In this document: positions 7,223 through 14,918 of the stretch, in pieces
How the letters are laid out: the number at the start of each line of letters is the position of its first letter
Numbering within the stretch: position 1 is the stretch's first letter
Assembly (NCBI GenBank): GCA_910583555.1
Contig: CAJTXO010000033.1
Span: forward strand, 1 to 26,989
Origin: an uncultured Eubacterium sp.
Lineage (GTDB): Bacteria; Bacillota; Clostridia; Lachnospirales; Lachnospiraceae
Direction of reading: 5' to 3'
DNA: 26,989 bases
Notes under the pieces: generated by a model
What the model was told of the DNA's origin: nothing
Seen by the model: the letters and a program-made list of their open reading frames with translations, nothing else
The model's database searches: none
Translations under genes and position numbers: made by a program

Positions 7223-8824
7223 CTAAAACTGATTATAAATAAACTGTCTGGCGTCATACCCGATACCATAGTTTCCCAGCAGCAGTACGGCAAAGAATAA
7301 GAGTACGTAAACGCTGAATTTCAGCGCATAAGGCCATTTGGCCACCTTTTCTCTCGCGCGGCCGCTCCGCCCCGCCAGGCTGACAAAAAGCATCGCGGCG
7401 ACGCCGAAGGCCAGAACGGTATAGTCGGACGCCGTCAGTCCGAGATCGAGCAATTCCTGTTTTGTCACGGCTTGAATGTCAAACTGGGTAAACATGTGGA
7501 CAAACTGGCGGATGGACGTGCGCACGCTGCCGTAATTGTCAAATAAGCGGATACAGCACATGAGTGAAAACGTGCGGACGACCTGAAAGGCCCGGTACAG
7601 CGTGTTCCGCTCCAAAAATGGAAAGCGGGCGTGGAATCGCTCGTACAGGGGGGCCAGTTCGCCGGAGATCAGGATGATCACGCCGTTTGTCAGTCCCCAT
7701 GCCACAAAGTGCCAGTCGGCCCCGTGCCAGATGCCGGTGGCCAGCCAGACGATCATGGTCGATATGTAAACGGCAGCGCGCTTTGCTACTGCCATGCCAA
7801 ACTTCTTTTTACAGAAAGAGGTCACTGCCTTGAGCGGTCGGCTGATGCTGAACGGGTAGAACACGTAATCGCGGAACCAGGTTCCCATTGTAATATGCCA
7901 TCTTCTCCAGTATTCAGCAATATTTTTAGAGAAGAACGGACGAATGAAGTTTTCTTCCAGACGGATGCCAAACACCTGCGCGATGCCGATTGTGATGTCA
8001 ATGCCGCCAGTGAAATCGGCGTATAACTGTACGGCGTAAAATAGCATCCCAATAAAAACGAACGCGCCGGTATAATAATCCGGATCTTCCATCAACATAC
8101 TGACGGCCGCGCCGATGCGGTCGGCAATCACAAGTTTTTTGAAGTAACCCCAAAGCATCCGTTCCAGTCCGAAACGCACGGTTTTCCAGTCAAAGGAATG
8201 TTCTTGGTACAGTGTTTCTTTCAGATCACTGTAACGGCTGATCGGTCCCTGGATGAGCTGTGGAAAAAAGGAAACGAACAGCATGAAGCGGAATATGTTT
8301 TTCTGCGGCTCACATTTGTTCCAGTACACATCGAGTAAATAGCCGACGGCCTGAAACGTGTAAAACGAGATCCCCATCGGCAGAATGAGATCCGCATAAG
8401 GAAGCGCGTGCGCGCCGGTCTGTCTCAGCACGATATTGATATTATCTATGGCAAAATTCGTGTATTTCAGTACAGCGAGGATTCCCAGGTTGAGGAACAA
8501 ACAGAGCAGCATCCATCGTTTTTTCTTTTGGTTGATCCGCTTTTTGTACGCCTTCTTTTCTTCCCGGGACGGCTTCGGAAGATCACCGTTTTTGACGGCC
8601 TGTTCGTATCGGTCCCGTTCGCTGTCATAGCTTCCCATCTTTCTGCCCGCCGCGTAAACGGTGAGCGAAGTGGTGAGTATAAACAGAGGGTAAAAGGTTC
8701 CCGCCATAAAGTAAAAACCGAAACTTGCGGCCAGCAGCAACATCCACTGGAACCGCTTTGGGATTAAATAGTACAGTAAAAAGAGCAGTAAAATAAATCC
8801 GACAAATCCATATGATGTAAACAC
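7223..8824 (-). CDS. MBOAT-family membrane O-acyltransferase (DltB/AlgI-like)
   Basis: A 533-aa polytopic membrane protein of the membrane-bound O-acyltransferase family. The typical AlgI/DltB elements are present: WRRWHITMGTWFRDYVFYP in the middle and the catalytic histidine H367 in ATGIWHGADWHFVAWG. Many hydrophobic helices run from the first residues (FVGFILLLFLLYYL) to the C-terminus. The DltB subgroup moves a carrier-protein-bound acyl group across the membrane; AlgI acetylates exported polysaccharide. Here the adjoining carrier-protein and adenylation genes favour the DltB-like role. Translation starts at GTG (8824) with AAGGAG ten bases ahead, 14 bp after the carrier gene. Confidence 0.93.
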   Translation of the reverse strand: MFTSYGFVGFILLLFLLYYLIPKRFQWMLLLAASFGFYFMAGTFYPLFILTTSLTVYAAGRKMGSYDSERDRYEQAVKNGDLPKPSREEKKAYKKRINQKKKRWMLLCLFLNLGILAVLKYTNFAIDNINIVLRQTGAHALPYADLILPMGISFYTFQAVGYLLDVYWNKCEPQKNIFRFMLFVSFFPQLIQGPISRYSDLKETLYQEHSFDWKTVRFGLERMLWGYFKKLVIADRIGAAVSMLMEDPDYYTGAFVFIGMLFYAVQLYADFTGGIDITIGIAQVFGIRLEENFIRPFFSKNIAEYWRRWHITMGTWFRDYVFYPFSISRPLKAVTSFCKKKFGMAVAKRAAVYISTMIVWLATGIWHGADWHFVAWGLTNGVIILISGELAPLYERFHARFPFLERNTLYRAFQVVRTFSLMCCIRLFDNYGSVRTSIRQFVHMFTQFDIQAVTKQELLDLGLTASDYTVLAFGVAAMLFVSLAGRSGRAREKVAKWPYALKFSVYVLLFFAVLLLGNYGIGYDARQFIYNQF

Positions 8825-8838
8825 GGTCGTTCCACTCC

Positions 8839-9084
8839 TTACTCATCCATCAGGCGGACGATCATCGCGGTCAGCCGTTCCACGGAATTAAAGTTTTCCG
8901 CGACAAAATCCCTCGCCGTAATTTCCACGTCAAATTCCTCGCCGAGTTCCGTTACGAGGGTGACAAGGTCGAACGAATCCAATATTTTGTCATCCACGAG
9001 CTGTTCCTCAGACGCGAAATCAACATCCGCATGGAGTTCTTCTAAAATCGCCAAGATGCCTTCTCTGATTTCATCTGTTTCCAT
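8839..9084 (-). CDS. Acyl/aminoacyl carrier protein (DltC-like)
   Basis: An 81-aa acidic four-helix carrier protein. Ser37 in ILDSFDLVTLV is the expected site for 4'-phosphopantetheine. Its position directly after an amino-acid adenylation gene and before an MBOAT gene is the dltA-dltC-dltB logic: the adenylating enzyme loads an amino acid as a thioester on this protein, and the MBOAT uses it. The motif is closer to general peptidyl carriers than to the LDSMG-type motif of classical DltC, so the name dltC is not assigned. AGAGGA precedes the ATG by a short spacer. Confidence 0.9.
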   Translation of the reverse strand: METDEIREGILAILEELHADVDFASEEQLVDDKILDSFDLVTLVTELGEEFDVEITARDFVAENFNSVERLTAMIVRLMDE

Positions 9085-9101
9085 TCTGTCCTCTCAATTC
9101 T

Positions 9102-9115
9102 GCCGCAGAAGCGGC
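9102..9115 (-). promoter_or_regulatory. Intercistronic hairpin between adenylation and carrier genes
   Basis: GCCGC and GCGGC form a perfect 5-bp GC stem around a four-base loop in the 51-bp gap before the carrier-protein gene, just upstream of its ribosome site. There is no T tract, so it is not a terminator. It could protect the 5' end of a processed message and raise carrier-protein output, as multicistronic carrier genes often need; this is inference. Confidence 0.35.
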
Positions 9116-9135
9116 GGTTTCTATACTAATAACAG

Positions 9136-10683
9136 TTATGTTGTTTCCTTGTTTTTTGCGCGCCGTTTTTTCCGCTGTTCCATATAGATCTCCTGCATTT
9201 TCTGACGGTCCATTTTTCCGTTGGCGGTCAGGGGAAGCTGATCGGTCTGCATGATCGCGTTTGGCAGCATATATCTGGGCAGACGTTCTTTCAGGGCAGC
9301 AGTCAACTGTTTTTTGTCGATCTCACCGGTATAAAACAGCACGATCTTATTGTTCTCTTTTATGTAAAGGCAGCAGCACGTCGCCACTCCGTCGATCCGC
9401 GCGGCGTCGGCTTCAATCTCACCCAGCTCGATCCGGTGTCCCATATGTTTGATCTGATGATCCTGCCGCGAGAGAAACATGAGGTCGCCGTTTTCATTAC
9501 GGCGTCCGATGTCGCCCGTGTGGTAGATCCGCTGTGGGTAACAGGGGGTCAGTGGATTCTGGGTAAATACTTCCGCTGTTTTTTGCGGGTTGTTGTAGTA
9601 GCCGTGTGTCAGGCATGTGCCGGAAATACATATCTCGCCGCTTTCGCCGTCGGGCACTTCCTTTCCCTCTGGATCGAGCAGGTAAACGCGTGTATTTTTA
9701 AATGGTTTTCCGATGGGAATGGATTCCGACTCATCAAACAGGCGGTCGGCCGGATAATAGCAGCTCATGCCGGTGGCCTCCGTCGGTCCGTACAGGTTAT
9801 AAAATCTGGCGTGGGGAAGCGTTTGTTTCCATAGATTAAACTGCCTGATCGGAAACACTTCGCTGCCAAAGGCGATCGTATGTAAATACTGCGGTTTTAT
9901 GATATCAAATGTCCCAAATGTGGAGATCATCGTCAGAGCCGAGACGACCCAGCAGACGGTGTTTATTTTATGTTCATTCAGATATTCGACCAGTTTCACC
10001 GGAATGGAAAAATGTTCTTTGGGGATGAGCCATGTCATCGCCCCGTATTTTAAGGTCGGATAGATTTCTTTCAGGCAGGCGTCCAAATAGAGGGGCGTCT
10101 GATTGCCGAAAATGGTGTCTTCGTTAAAGGAAAGGGCTTCCGTCAGGCTTTCGATATAGTCGATCACACCGCGGTGGTGTCCGACGACTCCTTTTGGAAT
10201 GCCGGTGGAACCGGATGTAAATAGGACGTAGATCGGATCTTCGTCAAGCGAGTTTTCCCGTATCTGTGCCAGTTTTTTATCGTCGGGAGCGCAGGACAGA
10301 CATTCCTCATAGGAAAAGGATGTTCCGGTAAAAGCGAGGTCCTTTACTTTGTCGCGCGTACTCTCGTCATAGATCAGGTACTTTGCCTCCGTGTTTTCCA
10401 AAATCAGTTCGATCCGCCGTCTCGGCATTTCCTCATCGATCGGTACATAGTAGCAGCCGGCGTAAATGACGCCAAAAAAGGCGGTCAGCGTTTCCGGTGA
10501 TCTCTTCATATAAATAAGAACCGGTTCCCGGTATGCCTGAGCAGAGGCAAGATGGCAGCCGATCTGCCGGGAGCGCTGATAGATCTCCCCAAAGGACAGA
10601 GCGGATGTGTCGTCTGCAAATGCTGTTTTATCCGGTATACGCTGTGCTGTCTGTTCTAAATATTCCAGGACGTTGGTCTGCAT
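9136..10683 (-). CDS. Amino-acid adenylation (AMP-binding) enzyme, DltA-like
   Basis: A stand-alone adenylation domain of 515 aa that activates an amino acid with ATP and loads it on a carrier protein. Core motifs seen: P-loop LFTSGSTGIPKG (~156-167), NLYGPTEATGMSCYY, YHTGDIGRRNENGD, the hinge GHRIELGEIE, and the C-terminal catalytic lysine in LTANGKMDR. An Asp (~201 in YLDACLKEIY) occupies the position that binds the amino group of amino-acid substrates, so an amino acid rather than a fatty acid is expected; which one is not readable here. Classical DltA uses D-alanine, but the pocket here differs enough that I do not call dltA. AAGGAG directly abuts the ATG at 10695, leaving no spacer, so the ATG at 10683 is the better start. 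First gene of the surface operon. Confidence 0.9.
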   Translation of the reverse strand: MQTNVLEYLEQTAQRIPDKTAFADDTSALSFGEIYQRSRQIGCHLASAQAYREPVLIYMKRSPETLTAFFGVIYAGCYYVPIDEEMPRRRIELILENTEAKYLIYDESTRDKVKDLAFTGTSFSYEECLSCAPDDKKLAQIRENSLDEDPIYVLFTSGSTGIPKGVVGHHRGVIDYIESLTEALSFNEDTIFGNQTPLYLDACLKEIYPTLKYGAMTWLIPKEHFSIPVKLVEYLNEHKINTVCWVVSALTMISTFGTFDIIKPQYLHTIAFGSEVFPIRQFNLWKQTLPHARFYNLYGPTEATGMSCYYPADRLFDESESIPIGKPFKNTRVYLLDPEGKEVPDGESGEICISGTCLTHGYYNNPQKTAEVFTQNPLTPCYPQRIYHTGDIGRRNENGDLMFLSRQDHQIKHMGHRIELGEIEADAARIDGVATCCCLYIKENNKIVLFYTGEIDKKQLTAALKERLPRYMLPNAIMQTDQLPLTANGKMDRQKMQEIYMEQRKKRRAKNKETT

Positions 10684-10704
10684 GTCGTATCTCATCTCCT
10701 TTTG

Positions 10705-10788
10705 CCCCTGGCATCTTTTATCAGTATAACATAATTTCTGTAAATCCGCAACTTGCGTAGCGTAATGACGCGCAAGGGATGCCAGGGG
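10705..10788. repeat. 11-bp inverted repeat bracketing the surface-operon promoter
   Basis: CCCCTGGCATC (10705-10715) and GATGCCAGGGG (10778-10788) are exact reverse complements separated by 62 bp. The -35 and -10 elements lie between them. The gene-proximal arm falls at about the transcription start and just ahead of the ribosome site. Between the arms is a second imperfect inverted repeat (CTTGCG/CGCAAG, ~10752-10776). A run of eight G follows at 10785-10792. Two operator half-sites for a looping regulator are one reading. Confidence 0.55.
10723..10751 (-). promoter_or_regulatory. Promoter of the dlt-like surface operon
   Basis: On the minus strand: -35 TTGCGG (10751-10746), a 17-bp spacer, and -10 TATACT (10728-10723). 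Transcription should start near 10716, giving a ~32-nt leader before the ATG at 10683. No other convincing promoter was found within the following eight genes, so this may drive all of them. Confidence 0.75.
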
Positions 10789-10823
10789 GGGGTGATTTTC
10801 GCGTCGCGACAGGAAAGGCAGAC

Positions 10824-10860
10824 AAAAAAGATGCTCCCCGTAGGCCAGAGAGCATCTTTT
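10824..10860 (-). terminator. Terminator of the PEGA-pgm-glgB operon
   Basis: An 11-bp stem (10826-10836 with 10850-10860) with a 13-base loop; on the minus strand the arm ends in TTTTTT. It lies 17 bp after the glgB stop and also isolates the surface-operon promoter from readthrough. Confidence 0.88.
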
Positions 10861-10876
10861 CGTAGATTCGTATTAT

Positions 10877-13135
10877 TTATTTGTAATCATATTCCAAAAC
10901 AACGACTGAAAGCGGTGGGAGATAGCATTCGATCTCGTACCCGGTATCCGCTGATTTTTTCTTGTTCCTGTTCTTCTTTCCAGTTCCTTTTTTCTTCGCG
11001 GAAACCGGTTTGGCGTTGATCCTGCCCTGTCCGCCGTATTTTACGTCATCGGAGTTCAGGATTTCCGTATATTTGCCACCACACGGTGCCTTTACCCTGT
11101 ATTTCTCGTGGGCTACCGGAGTGAAGTTCAGGATGAACAAGAGCTGTTTTGTCCTCGTTTTTCCCCTGCGGACGAACGCGACCGTGCTCGTCTCCGGCCG
11201 GGAGCAATCCATCCACTCAAAACCGATGACATCGCTGTCATTGTAGTAGAGGGCGCTGTGCTCAAGATACAAGTGGTTAAAGTCCTTGATAAAGCGGTGG
11301 ATGCCCTGATGTGGTTCTTCGTTTAGCAGATACCAGTCCAGACTGCGCATCTCGCTCCACTCGCGCTGCTGGGCAAATTCCTGTCCCATAAAGAGGAGTT
11401 TCTTTCCAGGATGGCCGTACATAAAGCCAAATGCTGCTTTTAGCGCCGCGTATTTATCGCCGGTCAGTCCCGGCATTTTGTTCAGCAGGGAACATTTCCC
11501 GTGAACGACTTCATCGTGCGAGAGCACGAGGATATATTTTTCGCTCAGGTGGTAATGCAGGCTGAAACAAAGCTGGTCGTGGTGAAATTGTTTAAAGTAG
11601 GGATCTAACTTCATGTATTCCAAAAAGTCGTTCATCCAGCCCATGTTCCACTTAAAGGAAAATCCGAGGCCGCCGTCTTTTACTCGTTTGGTCACATCGG
11701 GCCACGCCGTGGATTCCTCCGCGATGATATAGGCGTCCGGGTGTGACTGTTCCATCACGCTGTTTAAGTGTTGCAGAAATTCAACCGCCTCATAATGTTC
11801 ATTACCGCCGTCCTTATTTGGAAGCCAGTCCCCGTCTTGTTTTCCGTAATCCAGATACAGCATCGAGGCAACGGCGTCGACACGGAGTCCGTCGATATGG
11901 AATTTTTCAATCCAGAACAGCGCGTTGGCGACGAGGAAGTTCTGGACTTCCCGCCTGCCGTAATTGAAAATGTACGTACCCCAGTCTGGGTGTTCCCCGC
12001 GCCGGCGGTCCGGGTGCTCGTAAACGGCTTTCCCGTCAAAATTTCCCAGACAGTGCGCGTCTTTGGGGAAATGTGCCGGTACCCAGTCAAGAATGACTTC
12101 AATGCCCCGTTTGTGCATTTCATCGACAAAATACATGAAATCATGCGGCGTTCCGTAACGGCTCGTCGGCGCGTAGTAACAGCCGACCTGATACCCCCAG
12201 GAGCCGTCAAACGGATATTCGGAAATGCCCATCAGTTCAATGTGCGTATATCCCATCTCCACCACATAATCACCGAGCATACCTGCCAGTTCGCGGTAGG
12301 AGTAGAAACCGTTATCATCGTTCTCAACCCGTTTTTTCCATGAACCGAGGTGGACTTCATAGATGGACATCGGATTCCGTTCCCGGATTTCGCGTGTTTT
12401 TGTGCCGTGCTCTTTCATGTATTCCGCATCGCCCCACTCGTAGCCTTCGAGAGAGGTTACGACGGAGGCGTTTCCCGGACGTAGTTCCGCGTAATTTCCG
12501 TAAGGGTCGGTTTTATAGATCAGTTCCTTGCTGCGCGTCGTGATCTGGTATTTGTAGACGCTTCCTTCCGTAACGCCCGGCACGAATAGCTCATAAACAC
12601 CCGTCGGCCCTAAAAGCCGCATCGTGTGAAGCCGTCCGTCCCACATGTTAAAGCTGCCGACGACGCTGACGCTTCTGGCGTCCGGCGCCCATACGGTAAA
12701 CCGCGTGCCGGTCACGCCATTGATCGTTTCCACATGCGCGCCCATTTTTTCAAAAATCTTGTAATGTTTGCCCTCTCCGAAAATATAGCAGTCAAAATCG
12801 GACGTCTGGGGTTCAAACTGGTAAGGATCGGCAGTCTCGATCACATCATCCGGTGCGTACTGGATCCTGACACGGTAATCTTTGAGCTGTTTGGACTTCT
12901 TTTTGATCTCCAGTCCGAACAATCCCAGTTCGTGATCCAGTTCTTCCATTTCATAAGCGATATCCCCGTCAACATTTGTGATCCATACGATCTGGGCCTC
13001 CGGTCGTCTTACCACAAAAAACTGTGTATCAAGATACATGTGGACGCCGAGCAGATCTTGGGGGGCGTTTAGCACGCCCTCTTCCATTTCTTCGATCAGT
13101 GCCGGGTTCATCCACTCTTTTAAAAGTTCGTTCAT
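10877..13135 (-). CDS. glgB: 1,4-alpha-glucan (glycogen) branching enzyme
   Basis: A 752-aa GH13 branching enzyme that cuts alpha-1,4 glucan chains and rejoins them as alpha-1,6 branches in glycogen synthesis. Order of domains: an N-terminal extension of ~130 residues, a CBM48 domain (~140-240, with RFTVWAPDARSVSVVGSFN), the GH13 barrel, and an all-beta C-terminal domain. Catalytic residues are in place: nucleophile D420 (DGLRVDAVASML), acid/base E473 (IIAEES) and transition-state D541 (LSHDEVVHGK). A lysine-rich stretch (KKKGTGKKNRNKKK, ~722-735) is inserted in the last domain and is unusual for the family. Only 18 bp after the phosphoglucomutase gene. No glgA, glgC or glgP is in the window. 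Confidence 0.96.
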   Translation of the reverse strand: MNELLKEWMNPALIEEMEEGVLNAPQDLLGVHMYLDTQFFVVRRPEAQIVWITNVDGDIAYEMEELDHELGLFGLEIKKKSKQLKDYRVRIQYAPDDVIETADPYQFEPQTSDFDCYIFGEGKHYKIFEKMGAHVETINGVTGTRFTVWAPDARSVSVVGSFNMWDGRLHTMRLLGPTGVYELFVPGVTEGSVYKYQITTRSKELIYKTDPYGNYAELRPGNASVVTSLEGYEWGDAEYMKEHGTKTREIRERNPMSIYEVHLGSWKKRVENDDNGFYSYRELAGMLGDYVVEMGYTHIELMGISEYPFDGSWGYQVGCYYAPTSRYGTPHDFMYFVDEMHKRGIEVILDWVPAHFPKDAHCLGNFDGKAVYEHPDRRRGEHPDWGTYIFNYGRREVQNFLVANALFWIEKFHIDGLRVDAVASMLYLDYGKQDGDWLPNKDGGNEHYEAVEFLQHLNSVMEQSHPDAYIIAEESTAWPDVTKRVKDGGLGFSFKWNMGWMNDFLEYMKLDPYFKQFHHDQLCFSLHYHLSEKYILVLSHDEVVHGKCSLLNKMPGLTGDKYAALKAAFGFMYGHPGKKLLFMGQEFAQQREWSEMRSLDWYLLNEEPHQGIHRFIKDFNHLYLEHSALYYNDSDVIGFEWMDCSRPETSTVAFVRRGKTRTKQLLFILNFTPVAHEKYRVKAPCGGKYTEILNSDDVKYGGQGRINAKPVSAKKKGTGKKNRNKKKSADTGYEIECYLPPLSVVVLEYDYK

Positions 13136-13153
13136 TTCTTTTATACTCCTTTG

Positions 13154-14884
13154 TCAGTCTGCGAAAAGGTCTTTTACAACAGCAGCAAGCTCGGATGACT
13201 TTTTGTCCGCATCTTCCATGCTGTCACCGACTACGCCGAAATAGATCTTGATTTTTGGCTCAGTTCCCGAAGGGCGCACACAGAGCCAGGAATCCGAAGT
13301 GAGTTCAAAGTACAGAACATTGGACGTGGGGAGTCCGGTTTTTCGTTCCTCGCCGGTGCGCAGATCTTTTATCATGTCTTTTTCATAATCTCTCATAGTG
13401 GTTACTTCATAATTTCCAAACGCTTTCGGCGGATTTTCCCGCAGTCCGTCCATCGTGGATTTAATCTTTGCCAGTCCCTCGATCCCTTTGTGCGTGATGG
13501 AAACGACTTCGTCTTTATAATAACCGTATTTCTCGTACATTTCGATCATTGCGTCCCACAGCGTCTTGCCGCGCTTTTTGTAATAGGCGGCAGCTTCGCA
13601 CAGTGCCATAGAAGCCACGATACCGTCCTTGTCCCTGGCGTGGGTTCCGATCAGGCAGCCGTAACTTTCTTCAAATCCAAATAAGTACTCACCTTTTCCG
13701 GTTTTCTCGGTTTTCAGGATTTCCCTGCCGATCCACTTAAATCCGGTGAGGCATTCCACGACGTCAATGTGATAATGGGCGGCGATCGCATCGACGAGAT
13801 TGGTCGTCACGATTGTTTTTACGAGCATCCCGTCTTTTGGAAGTTCGCCTTTTAACGCCAAGCGCTGTCCGATCTCATAATCAGCCAGGAAAGAGCCGGA
13901 CATATTTCCCGTAAGACAGATGTAATCGCCCGATTTGCTGTCCTTTACATATACTCCGAGACGGTCGGCGTCCGGATCTGTCGCCAATACGAGATCGGCG
14001 TCTTTTTCTTTTGCCAGTTTTAATGCGAGTTCAAATGCTTCTTTGGCTTCCGGATTCGGGTATCCTACGGTCGGAAATTCACCGTCCGGAAGTTCCTGCT
14101 CCGGTACGACAAATACATTGGTGAAACCGAGTTCTTTTAATACCCGGCGGACCGGAATATTTCCCGTGCCGTGGAGAGGTGTGTACACGATCCTCAGATC
14201 TTTTTCTACTTCTTTAATACAATTTGGATGAAGGACATTCTTTTTCAGTTCTTCCATGTAGCGGTCGTCGATGGCCGCGCCGATCGTTTCATAGAGGCCG
14301 GCTTTTTCCGCGTCTTCCCGGCTCATGGTCTTTACGGTCGAATAGTCGGTGACGGCTTTTACTTCATCCATGATCCCGGTGTCATTTGGCGGCGTGATCT
14401 GCGCCCCATCTTCCCAGTAAACTTTGTAGCCGTTGTATTCCGGCGGGTTGTGGCTCGCTGTAATGTTAATGCCTGAGATACAGCCGAGTTCGCGCACGGC
14501 GAATGAAAGCTCCGGGGTCGGGCGGAGACTCTCAAAAACATAGGCTTTGATGCCGTTCGCAGCGAGGCAGCAGGCCGCTTCATCCGCAAATTCCGGCGAC
14601 ATACGACGGGAATCATAGGCGATCGCCACACCCTTTTTCTGCCCTGCCTGCTTGATTATGTAATTGGCAAGTCCCTGCGTCGCTTTGCGGACCGTGTACA
14701 TATTCATGCGGTTTGTCCCGGCGCCGATGATCCCGCGTAAACCGGCTGTTCCGAATTCGAGGTCCGCGTAAAAGCGCTCTTTGATCTCCTGTTCATCCCC
14801 TTCAATGCTTTTCAGCTCCTTTTTCGTCTCCTCGTCGAAATAAGGGTTTTCAAGCCACTCCTTATAATTTTCCATGTAATCCAT
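13154..14884 (-). CDS. Phospho-sugar mutase (phosphoglucomutase/phosphomannomutase)
   Basis: A 576-aa alpha-D-phosphohexomutase of the PgcA/ManB long form that interconverts glucose-1-phosphate and glucose-6-phosphate. All four signature loops are present: GTAGLRGIIGAGTNRMN near residue 50, phospho-serine S144 in ITASHNPP, the Mg site D303-D305-D307 in DPDADR, the sugar loop GFEESYG, and the phosphate-binding RPSGTEPKIK near the C-terminus. Preceded by AAAGGAGG. The downstream branching enzyme makes a glycogen-precursor role (glucose-1-phosphate supply) likely, although phosphomannomutase activity cannot be excluded. Confidence 0.94.
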   Translation of the reverse strand: MDYMENYKEWLENPYFDEETKKELKSIEGDEQEIKERFYADLEFGTAGLRGIIGAGTNRMNMYTVRKATQGLANYIIKQAGQKKGVAIAYDSRRMSPEFADEAACCLAANGIKAYVFESLRPTPELSFAVRELGCISGINITASHNPPEYNGYKVYWEDGAQITPPNDTGIMDEVKAVTDYSTVKTMSREDAEKAGLYETIGAAIDDRYMEELKKNVLHPNCIKEVEKDLRIVYTPLHGTGNIPVRRVLKELGFTNVFVVPEQELPDGEFPTVGYPNPEAKEAFELALKLAKEKDADLVLATDPDADRLGVYVKDSKSGDYICLTGNMSGSFLADYEIGQRLALKGELPKDGMLVKTIVTTNLVDAIAAHYHIDVVECLTGFKWIGREILKTEKTGKGEYLFGFEESYGCLIGTHARDKDGIVASMALCEAAAYYKKRGKTLWDAMIEMYEKYGYYKDEVVSITHKGIEGLAKIKSTMDGLRENPPKAFGNYEVTTMRDYEKDMIKDLRTGEERKTGLPTSNVLYFELTSDSWLCVRPSGTEPKIKIYFGVVGDSMEDADKKSSELAAVVKDLFAD

Positions 14885-14918
14885 CTTTGTTCCTCCTTTA
14901 TTTTAAAATTGGTAATTT

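Noticed and set aside
9136..10683. Calling this gene dltA
   Set aside because: The operon logic is dlt-like, but the active-site surroundings and carrier motif differ from classical DltA/DltC and the substrate cannot be assigned from sequence alone.
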